From assembly GCA_023213395.1 (NCBI GenBank), contig CM041465.1, positions 216,449,741 to 216,513,740 on the forward strand: a stretch of 64,000 bases of DNA, given 5' to 3'. Position 1 is the first letter of the stretch. Each line of letters opens with the position of its first letter. Below are positions 10,973 through 23,270 of this stretch, piece by piece. Position numbers and translations under genes: made by a program. The DNA comes from Cycas panzhihuaensis. Taxonomy: Eukaryota > Cycadophyta. The notes under the pieces are model-generated. The model made no database searches and had not been told where the DNA came from. It saw only the letters and a program-made list of their open reading frames with translations.

Positions 10973-11830
10973 GAAAATCTATAAACTAAAGAGCATTGAC
11001 TATTAATATATCATGTAAAAATAAATTATAACATAGAGGAATATATCATTTACAATACTCATGTCTTCATCTTGTGTATAAATTAAATATAATACATAGT
11101 CTTTTAAAACATAAACTAATAAATAATATTTGTGAACCTTGTGTTATAGGAAAGTAATATAGGGAGAACTTTAGTAATGGTAAAACTTAAAATTAAATAA
11201 AATAGTTAAGCCTTATCCATTTAGATATATGTAATCTAATGCTAACCACTTCACTAAGAGGTGCAATATACTTCTAGACCTTTATTGATGATTTTTCAAA
11301 GAAAGTTTGGGTTCATTTCATAAAGGAGTGATCCTAAACTTTTAATATTATTAAAGTATTCAAGATAAAAGTGGATAATGAAAATGTTTAAAGGCTAAAA
11401 ATTTTTAGATCAGACAATAGGGAAGAATACACCTCTAATACCTTTATCCAATTTTGTAAGGAGCATAGAATTAAGAAATAGTTAACTACAATATACACAT
11501 CTCAATAAAATAGAGTTACTAAGAGGATGAATAAGACTTTGGTCAAAAAGGTCAAGTTGATAATAAAAGCAAAAGATCTTTAAACATCCTTTTAGGTTAA
11601 AGTTATTTGTATAGTAACATATGTAACTAGTAGGATTTTGATAAAGGTTATTTAGAATATAATATGAGAAAAAGCTTAATTAGGAAGGAAACCTACATCT
11701 TAGAATCTTTGGGAGCACTATAAATATGCATGATCTAAAGGAAAAATATCAAAAGTTTAATGATAAAAGCTCCAAGTATATCCTCATTAAGTATAATGAA
11801 GAAAGTAAAGTGTATTAAGTATATGAGTTG
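10973..11830 (+). pseudogene. Integrase relic of element D
   Basis: After a faint GAG-pre-integrase region, the core reads FIDDFSKKVWVHFIKE, then RSDNREEYTSNTFIQFCKEHRIK and, past a stop, NRVTKRMNKTLVKK. The Asp in FIDDF and in SDN are visible; the glutamate expected in the usual NGVAERKN motif is replaced by Lys (NRVTKRMN). Multiple stops make it dead. It lies between protease and RT, the usual Copia order. Confidence 0.75.
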
Positions 11831-12392
11831 GCAACTAGAAAGTTACACACAACTCAAGATGTCATCCCTGAAGAAGTTGATAAGTAAGATATTTATTTAG
11901 ATATTTTGAATAAATGATAAGACAATAGAAAATAAATTAAGGAATAACCAATATCTAGTCCTTTGAGGTAATAGTTTGTGAAGCTTAAGATTGAATAAGA
12001 ACTAAAAGTTAAATTGGAAGGTAAGAAGGAGAAGTATTAATATGCTCAAGAATCAAAATTTAAAGTGCAGTAAAAGATCATTCCACCCACTAGGAAATTC
12101 CCCAAATGGTATTTTAAAATCATAAAAGAAACTCAGTTACTTGAGATTAAATAGAAACATATGTCAAGGATAAGACTTAGACAACCAATTTTACTTTAAT
12201 TGTAGATGTGTTAAATACTGAAGAGCTTTAATGTTATGAGGAAACCTACTAGGAGTGAGAATTAAGAATAACAATAGATGTTAAAACATGTGTTACGAAG
12301 TAAAATAATACTTAGGACTTGGTTGATTTGCTAGAAGGTAAATATGTGATTGGATATAAAGGGGTCTATAAGACCAAATTTAGATATGATGG
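11831..12392 (+). pseudogene. 5' part of RT of element D, broken by element C
   Basis: Degenerate sequence leading to the RT N-terminus, ending in GVYKTKFRYDG, equivalent to WVYRTKFKYDG in element G. The last five bases GATGG are the target duplication of element C. The open frame on the minus strand at 12380-12595 belongs to C's LTR and is not coding. Confidence 0.7.
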
Positions 12393-13594
12393 TGGAAGCA
12401 CACCTCTGGGTGGTTATTATGGATGAGAGCTTCTAAGTTGACACTATAACTACAACAAGGGCCTAGAAACCTCAAAAAGTGGGATAGGTTACCCTCAAAG
12501 GGAATTTGCACATCGAAACATAGGTTTGGGGACCCATAAATAACACTATGACCTTCCCTTCTTTCAGAGTACCTTCCTGGGTTTGGTTTGGGCAAAGAGG
12601 CACCTGGATTATCAAGTAGCCATAGATGGGCTCTCCTACCCTTAAGGTGAGGGAGAGGGGGAAAAGGCCTCCTTTGGAAGAGGAGGTGAGAGGATGATGG
12701 TTCCTTGTAGAAATGGAGCCTAGAAGTGAGAGGAAGGAGTGATTATTGTTGGAAGTGTGTAGGGGTATATTTAGTTTGTTGTTTGGCCTTAGATGTGGTG
12801 GGAGTAATTAGGTTTTGGAGATCTCTCCTCAATTGCAAGGGGAAAGGGGATAGGTTTTCTTCTAATTGATAATTATTAAAATGTTTAGTTATTGTATTGT
12901 TTATGTTACAAGCAAGAGATGCTAACTACTCTCCCTCACTCTCAATTCCTTTTCTCTCAAAAGGTTATTTAAGGGGATGAGAGAGAAGAGCGAGAATGCA
13001 ATGTCTATCTACGTGTATCCATTTCCTTCACTTAATGCAACTAACAAGAAAGATATAATAATATTTCCTATTAGTGCAAGAAAGGGGTTAAGTGCACTTT
13101 CCTTATACCTTCTCAATATAAAACATGTAGAGTCAAAGGAAAAGAAGAAATATACAACACTTCATTTCTAGTGCAAAAGGAAAGGAGAAAAGATGCTTAG
13201 TTAATATTATGCTTTTCCTCCTTTATGTGAAATATAAGTACATAGAAGAAACAAAAAATAAAATACTTTTCCTTTTATATATTTTTTGTTCAAAGGGAAA
13301 GAGGGGGAGAAAGGAGCGAAGAGAGTGAAAGGCTAGTGAAGTGCACCTAGAAATGTGTCGATTGATAGAGCAGCATAATTCTTCTCTTCGCATCTTCTTT
13401 ACTGGCAACTTTGTTTCCCTTTCCATAGTGGATGTCATAGGCGAAGCTTTAGAGAGGCTTTCTTACCTTTCCCAAAATAATTTAAAGCAAGTAAGAATAG
13501 AAATGAAATGAAATAATGGAACCAAAAGAAGGCAAGTACACTTACAATCGTTCTTGTGCTTTAGCAAACACATGCAAACTCTTATAAGCAACAA

Positions 13595-13595
<1 letters not shown>

Positions 13596-13653
<58 letters not shown>
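13596..13653. repeat. (AT)n microsatellite in the 3' LTR of C
   Basis: Uninterrupted AT dinucleotides. The 5' LTR has a more complex array at the matching place (50795-50918). Confidence 0.95.
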
Positions 13654-13656
<3 letters not shown>

Positions 13657-13923
13657 ATATGTGTGTGTTCTACCTTGGTGAGAATAAAAGTTTACTTCTT
13701 ATGACAAAAGAAAAATAATAATAATGACAATTAGTATATTATTCTCCTTACATACATCAATATTTATATGCAACCATGAAAGGGGAAAAGGGGGTTAAAA
13801 GAAAGAGGAGATAGTAGTATCAGGATGGCTAGCTCCTATGAATGAAACACCTTCTAGATAGTTAGGTGTCCTATAGGTCAGTTGAGTGGAAATAAATGGT
13901 TTAGACCAAACAAGTATAAGGGT

Positions 13924-14000
13924 TTGTAAAAATTACAAATATTATAAAAGTTGTAAATATTGCAAAGGTTGTAAATATTACAAAAGTTGTAAATATTGTA
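13924..14000. repeat. 18-base minisatellite in the 3' LTR of C
   Basis: About four copies of a unit like agttgtaaatattacaaa. The same array occurs in the 5' LTR at 51185-51262, so it predates insertion. Confidence 0.8.
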
Positions 14001-15654
14001 AGAGAGAGTGTAGAAATTATAAGGGTTACTAATAGGCAAGACATACACAAGCTAACAATGAGGCAAGCATTTGTAAGTATTGCATGACCAAAACCCTGCT
14101 TTACTTGTGAAGTTGGCCCTTTTTTAGAGTGGAAGAGCCTTGAACCTAAGGAGAATCTATTATTGATACCTTGTTGAGATTGAGAAGAGAGTAACTCATT
14201 AAAAAATCCTTGATTCAAACTAGCAAGCTAGGATTCCTACCTTATTAAACTTTGGATCCAAGAATAAAGAAGAAGAGAATATAGGAGAGCCATTTTTTTA
14301 TGGTGATAGATGTCAAAATGAGTTCAAAATTGGGTTTTTATGTCTTGATTAGGGTTTTGAAGATGTTAGGGTTTAGTTTAGGCAGGAAAGACCCTTCATC
14401 AACATGTCAAATTTGTACTAAATATAAATTTGGGTATTTTTTTACTATGGCAATCAACTAACAGTCTTCCCATGGTAAAGTTTATGGTACTACGAAGTTT
14501 AATACAGTGTCACAAAGTTTGAAGTAGGACAAAGAAATATAAAAGAACAATAAAAATAACCTAAAGAATAATATAAGAGACCAACCCAAGGGGTATAGAA
14601 ATAAAGATTGAAGGGATAGTAGGGTCTTTTAAGGGCTCTAGGTGGATGGTTAGGCTTCCCAATATATGAAAAAGATGAAGGCCATGTATCAATGTTAATG
14701 TAAAAAGACTTTGATGAGCAAGCAAGTTAGAACACAACCAAATAAGTCATACAACAAACTAGAGATGAGTCAAGATGGGCTGGAGAGGCCCATGAGTACC
14801 TGCAAACTCTAGGGAGGTACTTTTAGGAGCTATATGATGCCATAGGACCATGGTCTTGGTTGTCATAGGTTGAAACACAGTCACAAATAAGAACTAGGCA
14901 AGCAAACCAAGTAGCAAAACAAGCCATATAACCATATCATGCCACTGAAACCATGAATATATCTCATTGTGCCATAAAAGTAGACAAGCCAAGAGATAGG
15001 AATGTATACCTATGCTTACCTAAGAGATGCCACTCTTGCCCATTCCCAGTGGCTAGGAAACACTACCTCCTTAGTAGCAGAACCTTGTCACTTGAAAGTG
15101 CTTAATGATGGTGAATGTTGTCAACATAAAACAAGTCAGTAACATCTGCCTATGCTAGTTTGTCATCATCCAAGATAAGTAGCGAATGTCATGACGGATC
15201 ACATGGATAGGGACATGCATTGGAGAGAGGATAGGTAGGCATAACGTGGTCCATCCTTGGGGTACAGAGTCCTAAGACTAAAATGCATGCAAAGCAGAGA
15301 TGGGGCAGCATGGGGGTTGCCCATATGACTCCCGAGAGTGTAGTATGAAAAAAAGAGGGGATGGGATGTTGCCCCATCACCTCCATATATAATATAGATA
15401 TCATATAGAATGTAAACATAATCAAAAGGGAGATATGTGAATGCAAACAAAAAATCTCTAAATATGGAGTGCCAATATGAAAAAGATCATTCCAGAGATG
15501 GTACAATAACGACGTGAAGAAATAAACGTGTGGTCACCATAGTTTAACCTCTTTAGTGGCCTATTTTCAAAGGTGCTAGGGAGATTAGTCAATGATGTAA
15601 GTCTCTCAAAGGGAGGAGGGTCAGCCTATGGACCTAACAATGGATCACCTAGAA

Positions 15655-16059
15655 AAGGGAGGCAATGCTCCAAGATATAGTGGATGAGGTTGTTAGCCTT
15701 AGCATTCTAGTCTCGAGGGATATATCGAATATCCATAGAGGAAAAGAGGGATAACAATGACTTGGTAATCGAAGCAAGAGATCTTAGTTGTAGCTAATGA
15801 ACTTGGTAAACCTGGGTTAGTTATGACATAATGATCAAAGAGTCACAATGGAGGATAACTAGTCCATGGTAGAAGTAAAGTGCATCAATGAGAGATTCGA
15901 CAATGGTTGTGTATTTAGCTTTATTACTCATAGGCTCAGACAGGTAGACTCCAGAACACATATAGCCATTTCAGTAGGGATTATGGAGGATCCACATAGT
16001 TGCAAAGGGTCTAGGGTTGTCGCATGACTACTACCATCGGTGAAAACGAATAGAACCAT
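15655..16059 (-). pseudogene. Second (archaeal-type) RNase H of element C, strongly decayed
   Basis: Reading leftward from 16059 the minus strand gives LFVFTDGSSH, matching the domain start FTDGGSRGNPGP of copies A and B. After frame changes it gives a CDSLII segment and, near 15680, HYILEHCLP, corresponding to VHLILERHLP in B. At least two shifts and several stops are present. Its place, just before the 3' LTR, matches A and B. The downstream stretch to 15063 has no recognisable gene and ends in the polypurine tract. Confidence 0.65.
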
Positions 16060-16990
16060 GGCAAAAAAAAGGTAGGAGATACCGTGGTAGCTCATGAGGA
16101 GGGTGAGGAGGTGGTACTAGGGGTCAAGGAGGTAGAGGTAGTAACTAAGGGAGTGGTAGATGAGGAGATCATAAGAGAGGAGTAGCTAGTTACCCCAAGA
16201 GGTGAGATTCTCTCTTGATTCCAACTTTGGCTTTTATTTTGATTAGTTATTACTTTCTCAAATACTTATACTTGTACTTTGATATGCTACTATGTATATT
16301 TTGGACTAACACATGATATGCATGATTTAGAAAGTGGTGTTGAGATGGCATGACTAATAGAGATGATAGTTTGCGAGTTATTCTTGTAAGTGTACAAGGA
16401 GGGATAACCTCCCATCATGGAGAGTGAGGAGCCTTGATTAGTAGGGCCACACACACTGGTATTCACCTCCCTCACATAAGCACGAGATATATGGGATGCT
16501 AAGACTTAAGAGTACTAGGTGAGGGTGAGCCAGCTGCAACACACTCAGGATGGCCTACAGGCAGAGAGGGATCAACTATTGGCACAGAGGGACTTGTTAC
16601 AAGGCTAGGTGAGAGAGTTAGAAACTCAATCACAAGGAGGAGGGGTTAATGCAAGGAGCTAAATATAGGTTGTCATGCTAGAGAAGAGACTCCATGGAGT
16701 AGAGAGGGAGAGGGATCGTGCACTGAATAAGAGGGATCACTTATAAAAGTAGTATGACCACTTGGTCAACCAAATGGATGTTTAGTCATCACATAGTAGG
16801 ACACATATGATGACCACGACCCAACGGAGGGCACGAGATAAGGAGAGTGAGGTTGGGGCCTTGCAGAGATGTTAGAGGAGACTGGGAGGGATGTGATCCC
16901 TTGGAGAGGTATCAAGTAGATGAGGAGATGACACCCCATGAGGGGAAAGCATCCAAGAGACTTTTGTATTGTGTATTTTGGTAGGAAAGC
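16060..16990 (+). pseudogene. Tail of the antisense PMD gene of element C (PMD domain deleted)
   Basis: Opposite in strand to element C. The first part (16081-16195) is Glu/Val-rich and ends CAAGAG|GTGAGATT near 16202, the same donor site as intron 2 of copies A and B. After roughly 100-130 AT-rich bases the tail resumes and contains LQAERDQLLAQRDLLQG then VRELETQ and VERERDRAL, a heptad-rich coiled coil, up to about 16900. The PMD exon, first intron and TATA region present in A and B are absent: the aRNH relic begins immediately upstream, which implies an internal deletion of about 2 kb. Several stops. Function unknown. Confidence 0.6.
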
Positions 16991-17074
16991 TTAGGACCTC
17001 TAGGGAGTCTCTTTATCACATATGTATATATGATTATACTCCTCCCTATAAGGAATTTGGCTTCCTTAGGCACT

Positions 17075-19825
17075 TGTTTCCTGGCTACCAGGAATGGATA
17101 CAGATAGGTCAACTCAGGTAAGCACGGGTATGCTTCTTCCTTTTCACTTTTATTATTTCTTTGGAAAGGTTGACTCATTGCATGACTGACTGCTTCATTT
17201 GTATGATCACCTTGCATCCATTTGGCTTGATCATGCTGCTTGTCGTATTGTGAGCCTATGATGACTAGTGGGACCCACCTTTCCACAAGGTAGGCTTCTC
17301 CATAGCACTCTACGACCCTCCGTCCTGCCTCCACATCGTCTTAAGCCTCACTTGACTTGTATGACCCGTTCATACCCTGACCTCACATCCTTATCATGAC
17401 GTTTCCAGAACCTTTAGCCCTTGATACCACTTTTGGCCTTGTTCACATACCTTCTGAACTGTCCCTAGCCACCTGGACAGGAGGGCTAGCCCCTCCTTAG
17501 CCTGCCACATTAGCTTTTAAGGCTCCCAAAACCCAGATTATTACCATTATGGCTTTTTGGTCCTGCACCGTTTTAAACTTAGTAGTATCGTGAAGTTTAC
17601 CACGGTGCGACTGTTGCAACTTATTTTTAAAAACTGGTGTGGCAATTCTCGCTTTTTCCATGGAATTGCCACATGGCCTCGCACCCAACTTAGCCCTATT
17701 TGCACCCTATTCACTTGTTTAGGGTTGAGATGGGTATAAATCTTAAAACCATTATCATTTTACCTCTCTTGGATCTCTTGGATCTCTTGGCTCTCCAACT
17801 CAACTTTCTACGGCTGTAGTTTCTTCTCTTTTCTTACTTCCTTCCATAGGTATGCCTGCAAGCCTATGTTTCCTACTACTCTAGTCTAGGATCTGCCTGC
17901 AACAAATCTTCTCCGTGGTGGGAAGTCCCTCTCCAAGCACTCTCAAGTATGTTTTGTGTAGTTATCTTCTAAATATGCCCCAGTAAGTGTCTCCTATGGC
18001 CGCCCTTAGGGAATCCTCCTGCAAACTTTATAGGGACTCTTCTTCTTCGCTAGTTACAGGGGAAAACATGCCCTAGACTCAGCCTAGCAGGTATTATAGG
18101 TCCTATTTTTAGAGTTTATTGTGTATTATTTCCATATTAGACTCCTTTCTAAGTATATTTTCTTGCTTTCTTCCTGTTTGGCTGTAGTAAACATTGTTTC
18201 CTTTGAGTTTAGCCCTGTACCTTTAGATTTTCACCATTTCTCCGCTGGTTTTCCTTAAGAAAGCAGTAAGAGAAGGCTTACAAAGGCTAGGTAAAGGGAG
18301 TAAGGTGGGATCCATCCCACTGAGGCCTAATCCCCAAGGGCAACCCCCTTCTTGCCTCTTTCTTCTCCTGCTCTATGCTTTCCTTGGGTCAACTAGGAGA
18401 AGGTGGAGCTTAGGCCTATGCTAGATTATCAGCATGTGCAGCCCTTACTGCACTAATTTTAGGCATGCACGCCTCTCTTTTGGGCCCCCATAGTGCCCCT
18501 AACATTGCTTGGCACCCCTTAAAGACCTTGGTCGAGGTTTGTATGACAGATCACTGCCCCAAAGTGATTTCGTTATCTTGATACCTCTCCAATACTTACT
18601 ACACATATCCTCGTGTTTGTTGGCTATCATAAGTTACCATTTGTCCTTACCTTGCTATGCTAAAAGGCTATGTGGAGAACCTAGTAGAGAGTTTTACCAT
18701 CCTGAGGCTTCCCTTCCCTTTTTCTCGCTTGATGTGTGTGGTTGCTTGAGGAAAGTTTAGTTGTCTATAGTAGTAATTTCTCTAACTTAATATAATGTTT
18801 TGACATATACATTACATATACTTGCATATATATACATAGCTCTTCTCATAGTCCCTTCTTAGAAGGGATAAGCTCTTGTATGTGCAGGTTTGACGTGGCA
18901 TTTCACGAAAGGAATAGACGCCTGGATCAGGGTAAGCTTTACCCTCCTTTTTCCTTTGCTTTATTTGCTTCCTTTTTGTTCCGCTTTCTTTTCATAAGGG
19001 GAAGGTAAGGAAGCCCATGTCCTTCGCATCGATCTTGATCACACATTCATCGGTTGGTGAGAGGGTATATGTTGTGTGTGGGTGAGGTCTTTCGTCGACT
19101 GCTACACCTCCTAGGTATACATAGTCTCTCTCTTCACCTCTCCATTCTCCTTTCTTACCTTTTATTTAAAATCTATACTCTAGCTTAATAGACCACGTGG
19201 AAGTGAAAGGTTAATGATATTGGTTACTTATATTTATACATTACATGCTTACCCCATGTAGGAAAAGGACATAGTAGGAACCCCATCCTTCCTCCTCTTC
19301 CTATCGATCTAAACATACCCTTAGATGCATTCCATTTAGCCTTGTTTGCTTGCATGCATAATACTTGTTCTTCTTTTCCCCTTGGTCATTTAGTTGCTAA
19401 AAGGGAGGTGTAGTCTTAGCCCCTCTTCCTCTCTCTCTCTCTTGGTTTTATTTGCCTAGACCAAATAGCTAAGGGAAGCCTGCTTACATTGTAGGCCCTC
19501 ACCTACCTCATTTACATTTGTTTTCCCTTCGTCATAGGGAAACCCTTTAAGGATTCCTCCTCTTCCCTTTTGGCCATCCAAGGGTGGGAGGACCTTCCTC
19601 TCGAGACTATCTAGGCTACCCCCTATATGCACTCTCCCTTCCGAATCGAAAGCTAGTCTAAGGTAGTTAGGTACCATTCACAGGTCCCAAACTCTCACTC
19701 CAATGCACGGGGCGCCCTACGTGGTGTTCTCTTTGCTTATAGATTCTCGCCTACACCTTCAACATCAACTATTGACTACCATCACTCCTATTGAGTATAG
19801 TGATTATCCCATAGACGTGCATCCA
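17075..19825 (+). repeat. 5' LTR of element B
   Basis: 2751 bases, TG to CA. A TATA box (tataaat) lies at 17735-17741 and is conserved in the 3' LTR at 39696-39702, placing the likely transcription start near 17765. In the first 180 bases about 17 differences separate it from the 3' LTR, nearly all transitions. Open frames on either strand in the LTR have no protein motif and are not annotated as genes. Confidence 0.95.
17735..17741 (+). promoter_or_regulatory. LTR TATA box of element B
   Basis: TATAAAT in the context gatgggtataaatctt, intact in both LTRs and aligned with a tatttaa in element A's LTR (4532). Confidence 0.55.
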
Positions 19826-19826
19826 A

Positions 19827-19844
19827 TGGCAACCTACTGGGGAC
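19827..19844 (+). other. Primer binding site of element B
   Basis: TGGCAACCTACTGGGGAC one base after the LTR. It resembles the TGGCGACTC..CTGGGGA type reported for Ogre/Tat elements, which I recall as pairing with tRNA-Arg; the tRNA identity is from memory. Confidence 0.7.
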
Positions 19845-20083
19845 TTGCCAGTAAGGGAGCTAGTTCCTATCCCTTCCTATTAGTACTACTACCTTTTAGT
19901 GGTCTTCTCTACTTAACTCTTTCGTTAGATAGCCCCCAACACGTACTTTACATTCTTCTTCCCCTCTTCTAACGTAGTGGCAAGTTTTGTATATGACGCT
20001 TCTCATGTCACCTACATGGTTTGCCTCCATTATTAGAAGACCCAGCATATCATGTTCTTTCATCGTCAGATCCTAATTCGATA

Positions 20084-22597
20084 ATGGAAGGATACCCTTT
20101 AGATTAGGCTTATCATGCCTTTGCTTCAGGGGCTCATGAGTTCCCCACATCTATTCCAGGATCCACCCAAGAGGGTGATGATCCTATTTACTATCTGGAT
20201 GATTAGCATCACCCACTTAATACCCATCGCTCTACTCATGGAGTAGAGGGTCCATCTTCTCTCGAGATCCACCACCCAGTTGGTGATTCTTATGAGGAGC
20301 GCCCAGAGCGATCTACTTCATTTGAGGTCTCGTTTACCTCCTACGATCACGTGGATACCCATCCTACCGACATGGTTGAAGCCCTTAGCGAGTGCTTTCG
20401 GGCTGCTCATCTCCAATCACATCCTTGATGGTTTGAAGATGTCTTGCGTGTTGGGCCATCCTCCTCATCCATGCATGTCCCACCGTCTTCATCCGCATCT
20501 ATACCTCCCATGATAAGTAACCCCTTTATGCCTACACATTCGTCCCACTCTATCCCTACATCTACCTTAGGGACGTCTATTACACCCCCTACTTCTCATC
20601 ATGGTCCCAGCTCTTTGGGGCCCACTCAGGGTATGTCTTTCTTTCAGCTATGGGTTAGCATGCCTTTTCCTAGTCAAGCCAACATGCCACTTCCTAACAT
20701 GGTGCATGCATTTCCTAGTAGGCCTAGAGGTCCTACTAAAACCCCTACCGCTAGTCATATGGGATCCACTCCCACGTATACTCAAATCTAGGCTAGTGGT
20801 CCTTCTCTTTACATACCCCCAGGCTATACTTCTCAGCCTTGGGGGCACGGTAAAGGGAACCATATTCCAAATTATGGGGTGGACCTGTTACATCCATATA
20901 GAGTTACACCACCCACAAGTGGCCCATATGGACAAAACTCGGTTCTTCACCCTTCTTTTCCACCATCCTGCATAGCTCCTTACACTACGCCTTTGCAAGG
21001 AAACCCAACTTCATTTCAAGGTGCTTACCCTCAAATCCCTTTCTAGTAAGGGACATTTCCTCAAGGAGGGATGGGTCCTTCACCCCCATCTGTTCATTTT
21101 CCATTATCTCCCACATCATTTGTCAATCCTATGGTCCAGGTGAGGGAATATCCCTTCATGGATTTTAGATCAACACCATTATCTATTAAGACGTTAAGAA
21201 CCAATTTGCCACCTCATCCCCCCGAAGTTCCTAAGTTCAATGGAGCTTCATCACAGGATCCAACAAAGCATGTTCGTAGTTTCTCTATGGCATGTATAGA
21301 CTACTGGGCTCATGATCACATACTAATGAAATTATTCCCATGATCCCTGCAAGGCGATGCCCTTAAATGGTTTTATTATCTTCCTGCCCATTCCATTTTC
21401 TTATTCCAGTAACTTGTGGATGAATTCATCAACTATTTCGATGTAGCTCGTCCATTCAAAAGTGGAATGAAATCCCTTCTTTCACTTAAACAAGGTCACG
21501 ATGAGATGAATCGTCACTTTGTGCGATGATTTCATAACCTCCTCCATTCTGCTAAGGCTACTTTACCTTAGGAATTGAAGAGGGATCTCTTCGTTAATGC
21601 ACTTCACCTACAAGTCTATGTGGAAGTCCTTAAGATGGGGGCAACCACATGTAATCCCACCATCGCAAAGTGCTTAGTGCTTGAGGCTATTGAGATCTAG
21701 GATAGACTCAAGAAGCCTCTCAAGCCCTCACAATGACGTAAGGCACCACCCCAAACCAAAGAAACTAAACCACAACAATCCACTAGGTCTTCTTCTCATC
21801 TGACTGAGAAGACCTTAGACCTGCTTACTTTTGCCATACATTCATTCGAACGTTCAATGAAGGAACTTAAACTACAAGCTCCTTCATCACCCACTTCCAA
21901 CAAACAAATCCAACAAGCTACTCAAGCTGCTTTCCCTAAGGGTGGTAACACCCAATCCTCTCAAGCAAGGAAGATAGATTCCTCACTTGAGAAGAAGTGG
22001 TATTCCATTCATAGGGAGTGTTTCTATGACAACTCGTATTGTAGGGCTCACCATCCTAGGGATCCCCCACAATGTGACTCATCTCCTAAATGGGCCTCAA
22101 GGCCCAACCTAGACCAACCAGTCCACAACGATCCGTTCCCCAAGCATGGGGAGAGTGATCGTAATGCTCAACCTAAAAACAACCAGAACTAGGGAAGATC
22201 TTTGAATTCCTATCCTTCACGTGATAAAGCGAAGGGCGCTCGAGATTCGTCTTCTTCCTCACGTTCCCCCGACCGTCATACTCCCTCACCCTCGTAGTCC
22301 CAGAATAAGGGAAAGAAGGTGATCCAAATGCTTGAGGCCACCCCCTTATATGCCTTAACTAGGTCTCAAGCCACTAAAGAGGCAATCGATGCCTCTTCTT
22401 CTGCTCCACACTCTGATCCTCTTCTGAAAGTCTCGTTGCTTCCTAAGACTATTCCCATTCGTCTAGGTCACTACAATTTCAGGAGAGCCCTTCCTCAATT
22501 CACAGCGAAGGGGAAGGCCTTTTTTGTCATCGATGATCTTTATACCGTGGCTGCTGAGATGTCCATTATGGACATGTTGAGAAGTTATCCCAAATAA
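20084..22597 (+). pseudogene. gag of element B
   Basis: One frame (frame 2) runs through with scattered stops. The first 350 codons are rich in Pro, Ser and His with no motif. The capsid region (about 21180-21700) has DPTKHVRSFSMACIDYW, then LQGDALKWFYYLPAHSI, then FKSGMKSLLSLKQGHDEMN, the retrotransposon gag (PF03732-type) pattern. After it comes a charged stretch with EKKWYSIHRECFYDNSYC, too irregular for a canonical CCHC knuckle. The Met at 20084 is the first in frame; the true start may be upstream. Nine or more stops, mostly TAG/TGA where copy C has Gln or Trp. Gag would form the particle. Confidence 0.85.
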
Positions 22598-23270
22598 CAG
22601 ACACTCCTTTTGGAAGCTTTAGGGTTAGGTGATGCACCCATTCACGCTTTGGGTATTACCCAAAGCCATGAGCCCGTCATTTCCTTTGACCCTAAAGACC
22701 TCCCCCCCGCTTGTGAAAGGGAACGCCAATGGAACTTCCCTTTCAACATCACTATTGACATACCAAACTGTACCTTATGAAGGATTGTTGTCGATAACGT
22801 TTCCTTCGTTAATGCCATGCCCTTGCGCTTTATGCAAGAGCTTGGCATTTCCACCTTGGAACCTGTTCCATGGCGATGCCAAGGCTACGATAGTAGCAAA
22901 AAAACTCCATTAGGATCTGTTTTGATCCCACTCACTCTCAAGGGCAAGACTGTCCTTGCCAACATTGTAGTCCTTGACATAGATGTTGACTATAATCTTC
23001 TTTTAGGTCAACCATGGATCGATCAGATGGAAGCCGTGTGTTTGACCCACTGGGGACAACTTAAGTTCATCCACGATGGATGAATGAGGGTTGTTTCCTA
23101 TGAATGCCCACCTGTTAAACAAACTCATCCTACCAACCAACCAAGCTATGGTCATATGAAGGGGGATAAAGGCCCTTCTACTCATGCCTTGGCTTACTCC
23201 ATCGACATACCTGATTCATCCCATCTTGAAGAAGATCCTACATCTTCTTCCTCTACCCTTACTTAGTTCA
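22598..23270 (+). pseudogene. Protease region of element B
   Basis: Same frame as gag. RIVVDNVSFVNAMPLRFMQ marks the aspartic protease active-site region, where DGGS or DxGS is normal and DNVS is found, so the enzyme would probably be inactive. It continues with KTPLGSVLIPLTLKGKTVL and VVLDIDVDYNLLLGQPWID, matching copy C near 46270. It ends at a stop near 23083, and linker sequence follows. The role would be polyprotein cleavage. Confidence 0.8.

Larger units (their letters stand above)
12393..15062 (-). repeat. 3' LTR of element C
   Basis: 2670 bases. Read on the minus strand it starts TGTTTCCTAGCC, like the LTRs of B and A, and ends TTCCA. Relative to the 5' LTR it lacks about 340 bases near 14075. 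It contains an (AT)n run at 13596-13653 and an 18-base minisatellite at 13924-14000. In the first 207 plus-strand bases I count about 36 differences from the 5' LTR. Confidence 0.9.

Noticed and set aside
13596-13653. Possible CRISPR-like or satellite arrays among the AT-rich repeats
   Set aside because: Plain dinucleotide repeats without spacers.
17497-17739. Short open frames on both strands in B's LTR
   Set aside because: Not conserved as protein between the two LTRs or with A; they overlap the TATA region.
22629-22913. Plus-strand open frame overlapping B's protease
   Set aside because: Wrong frame; the gag-protease frame aligns with copy C through this region.
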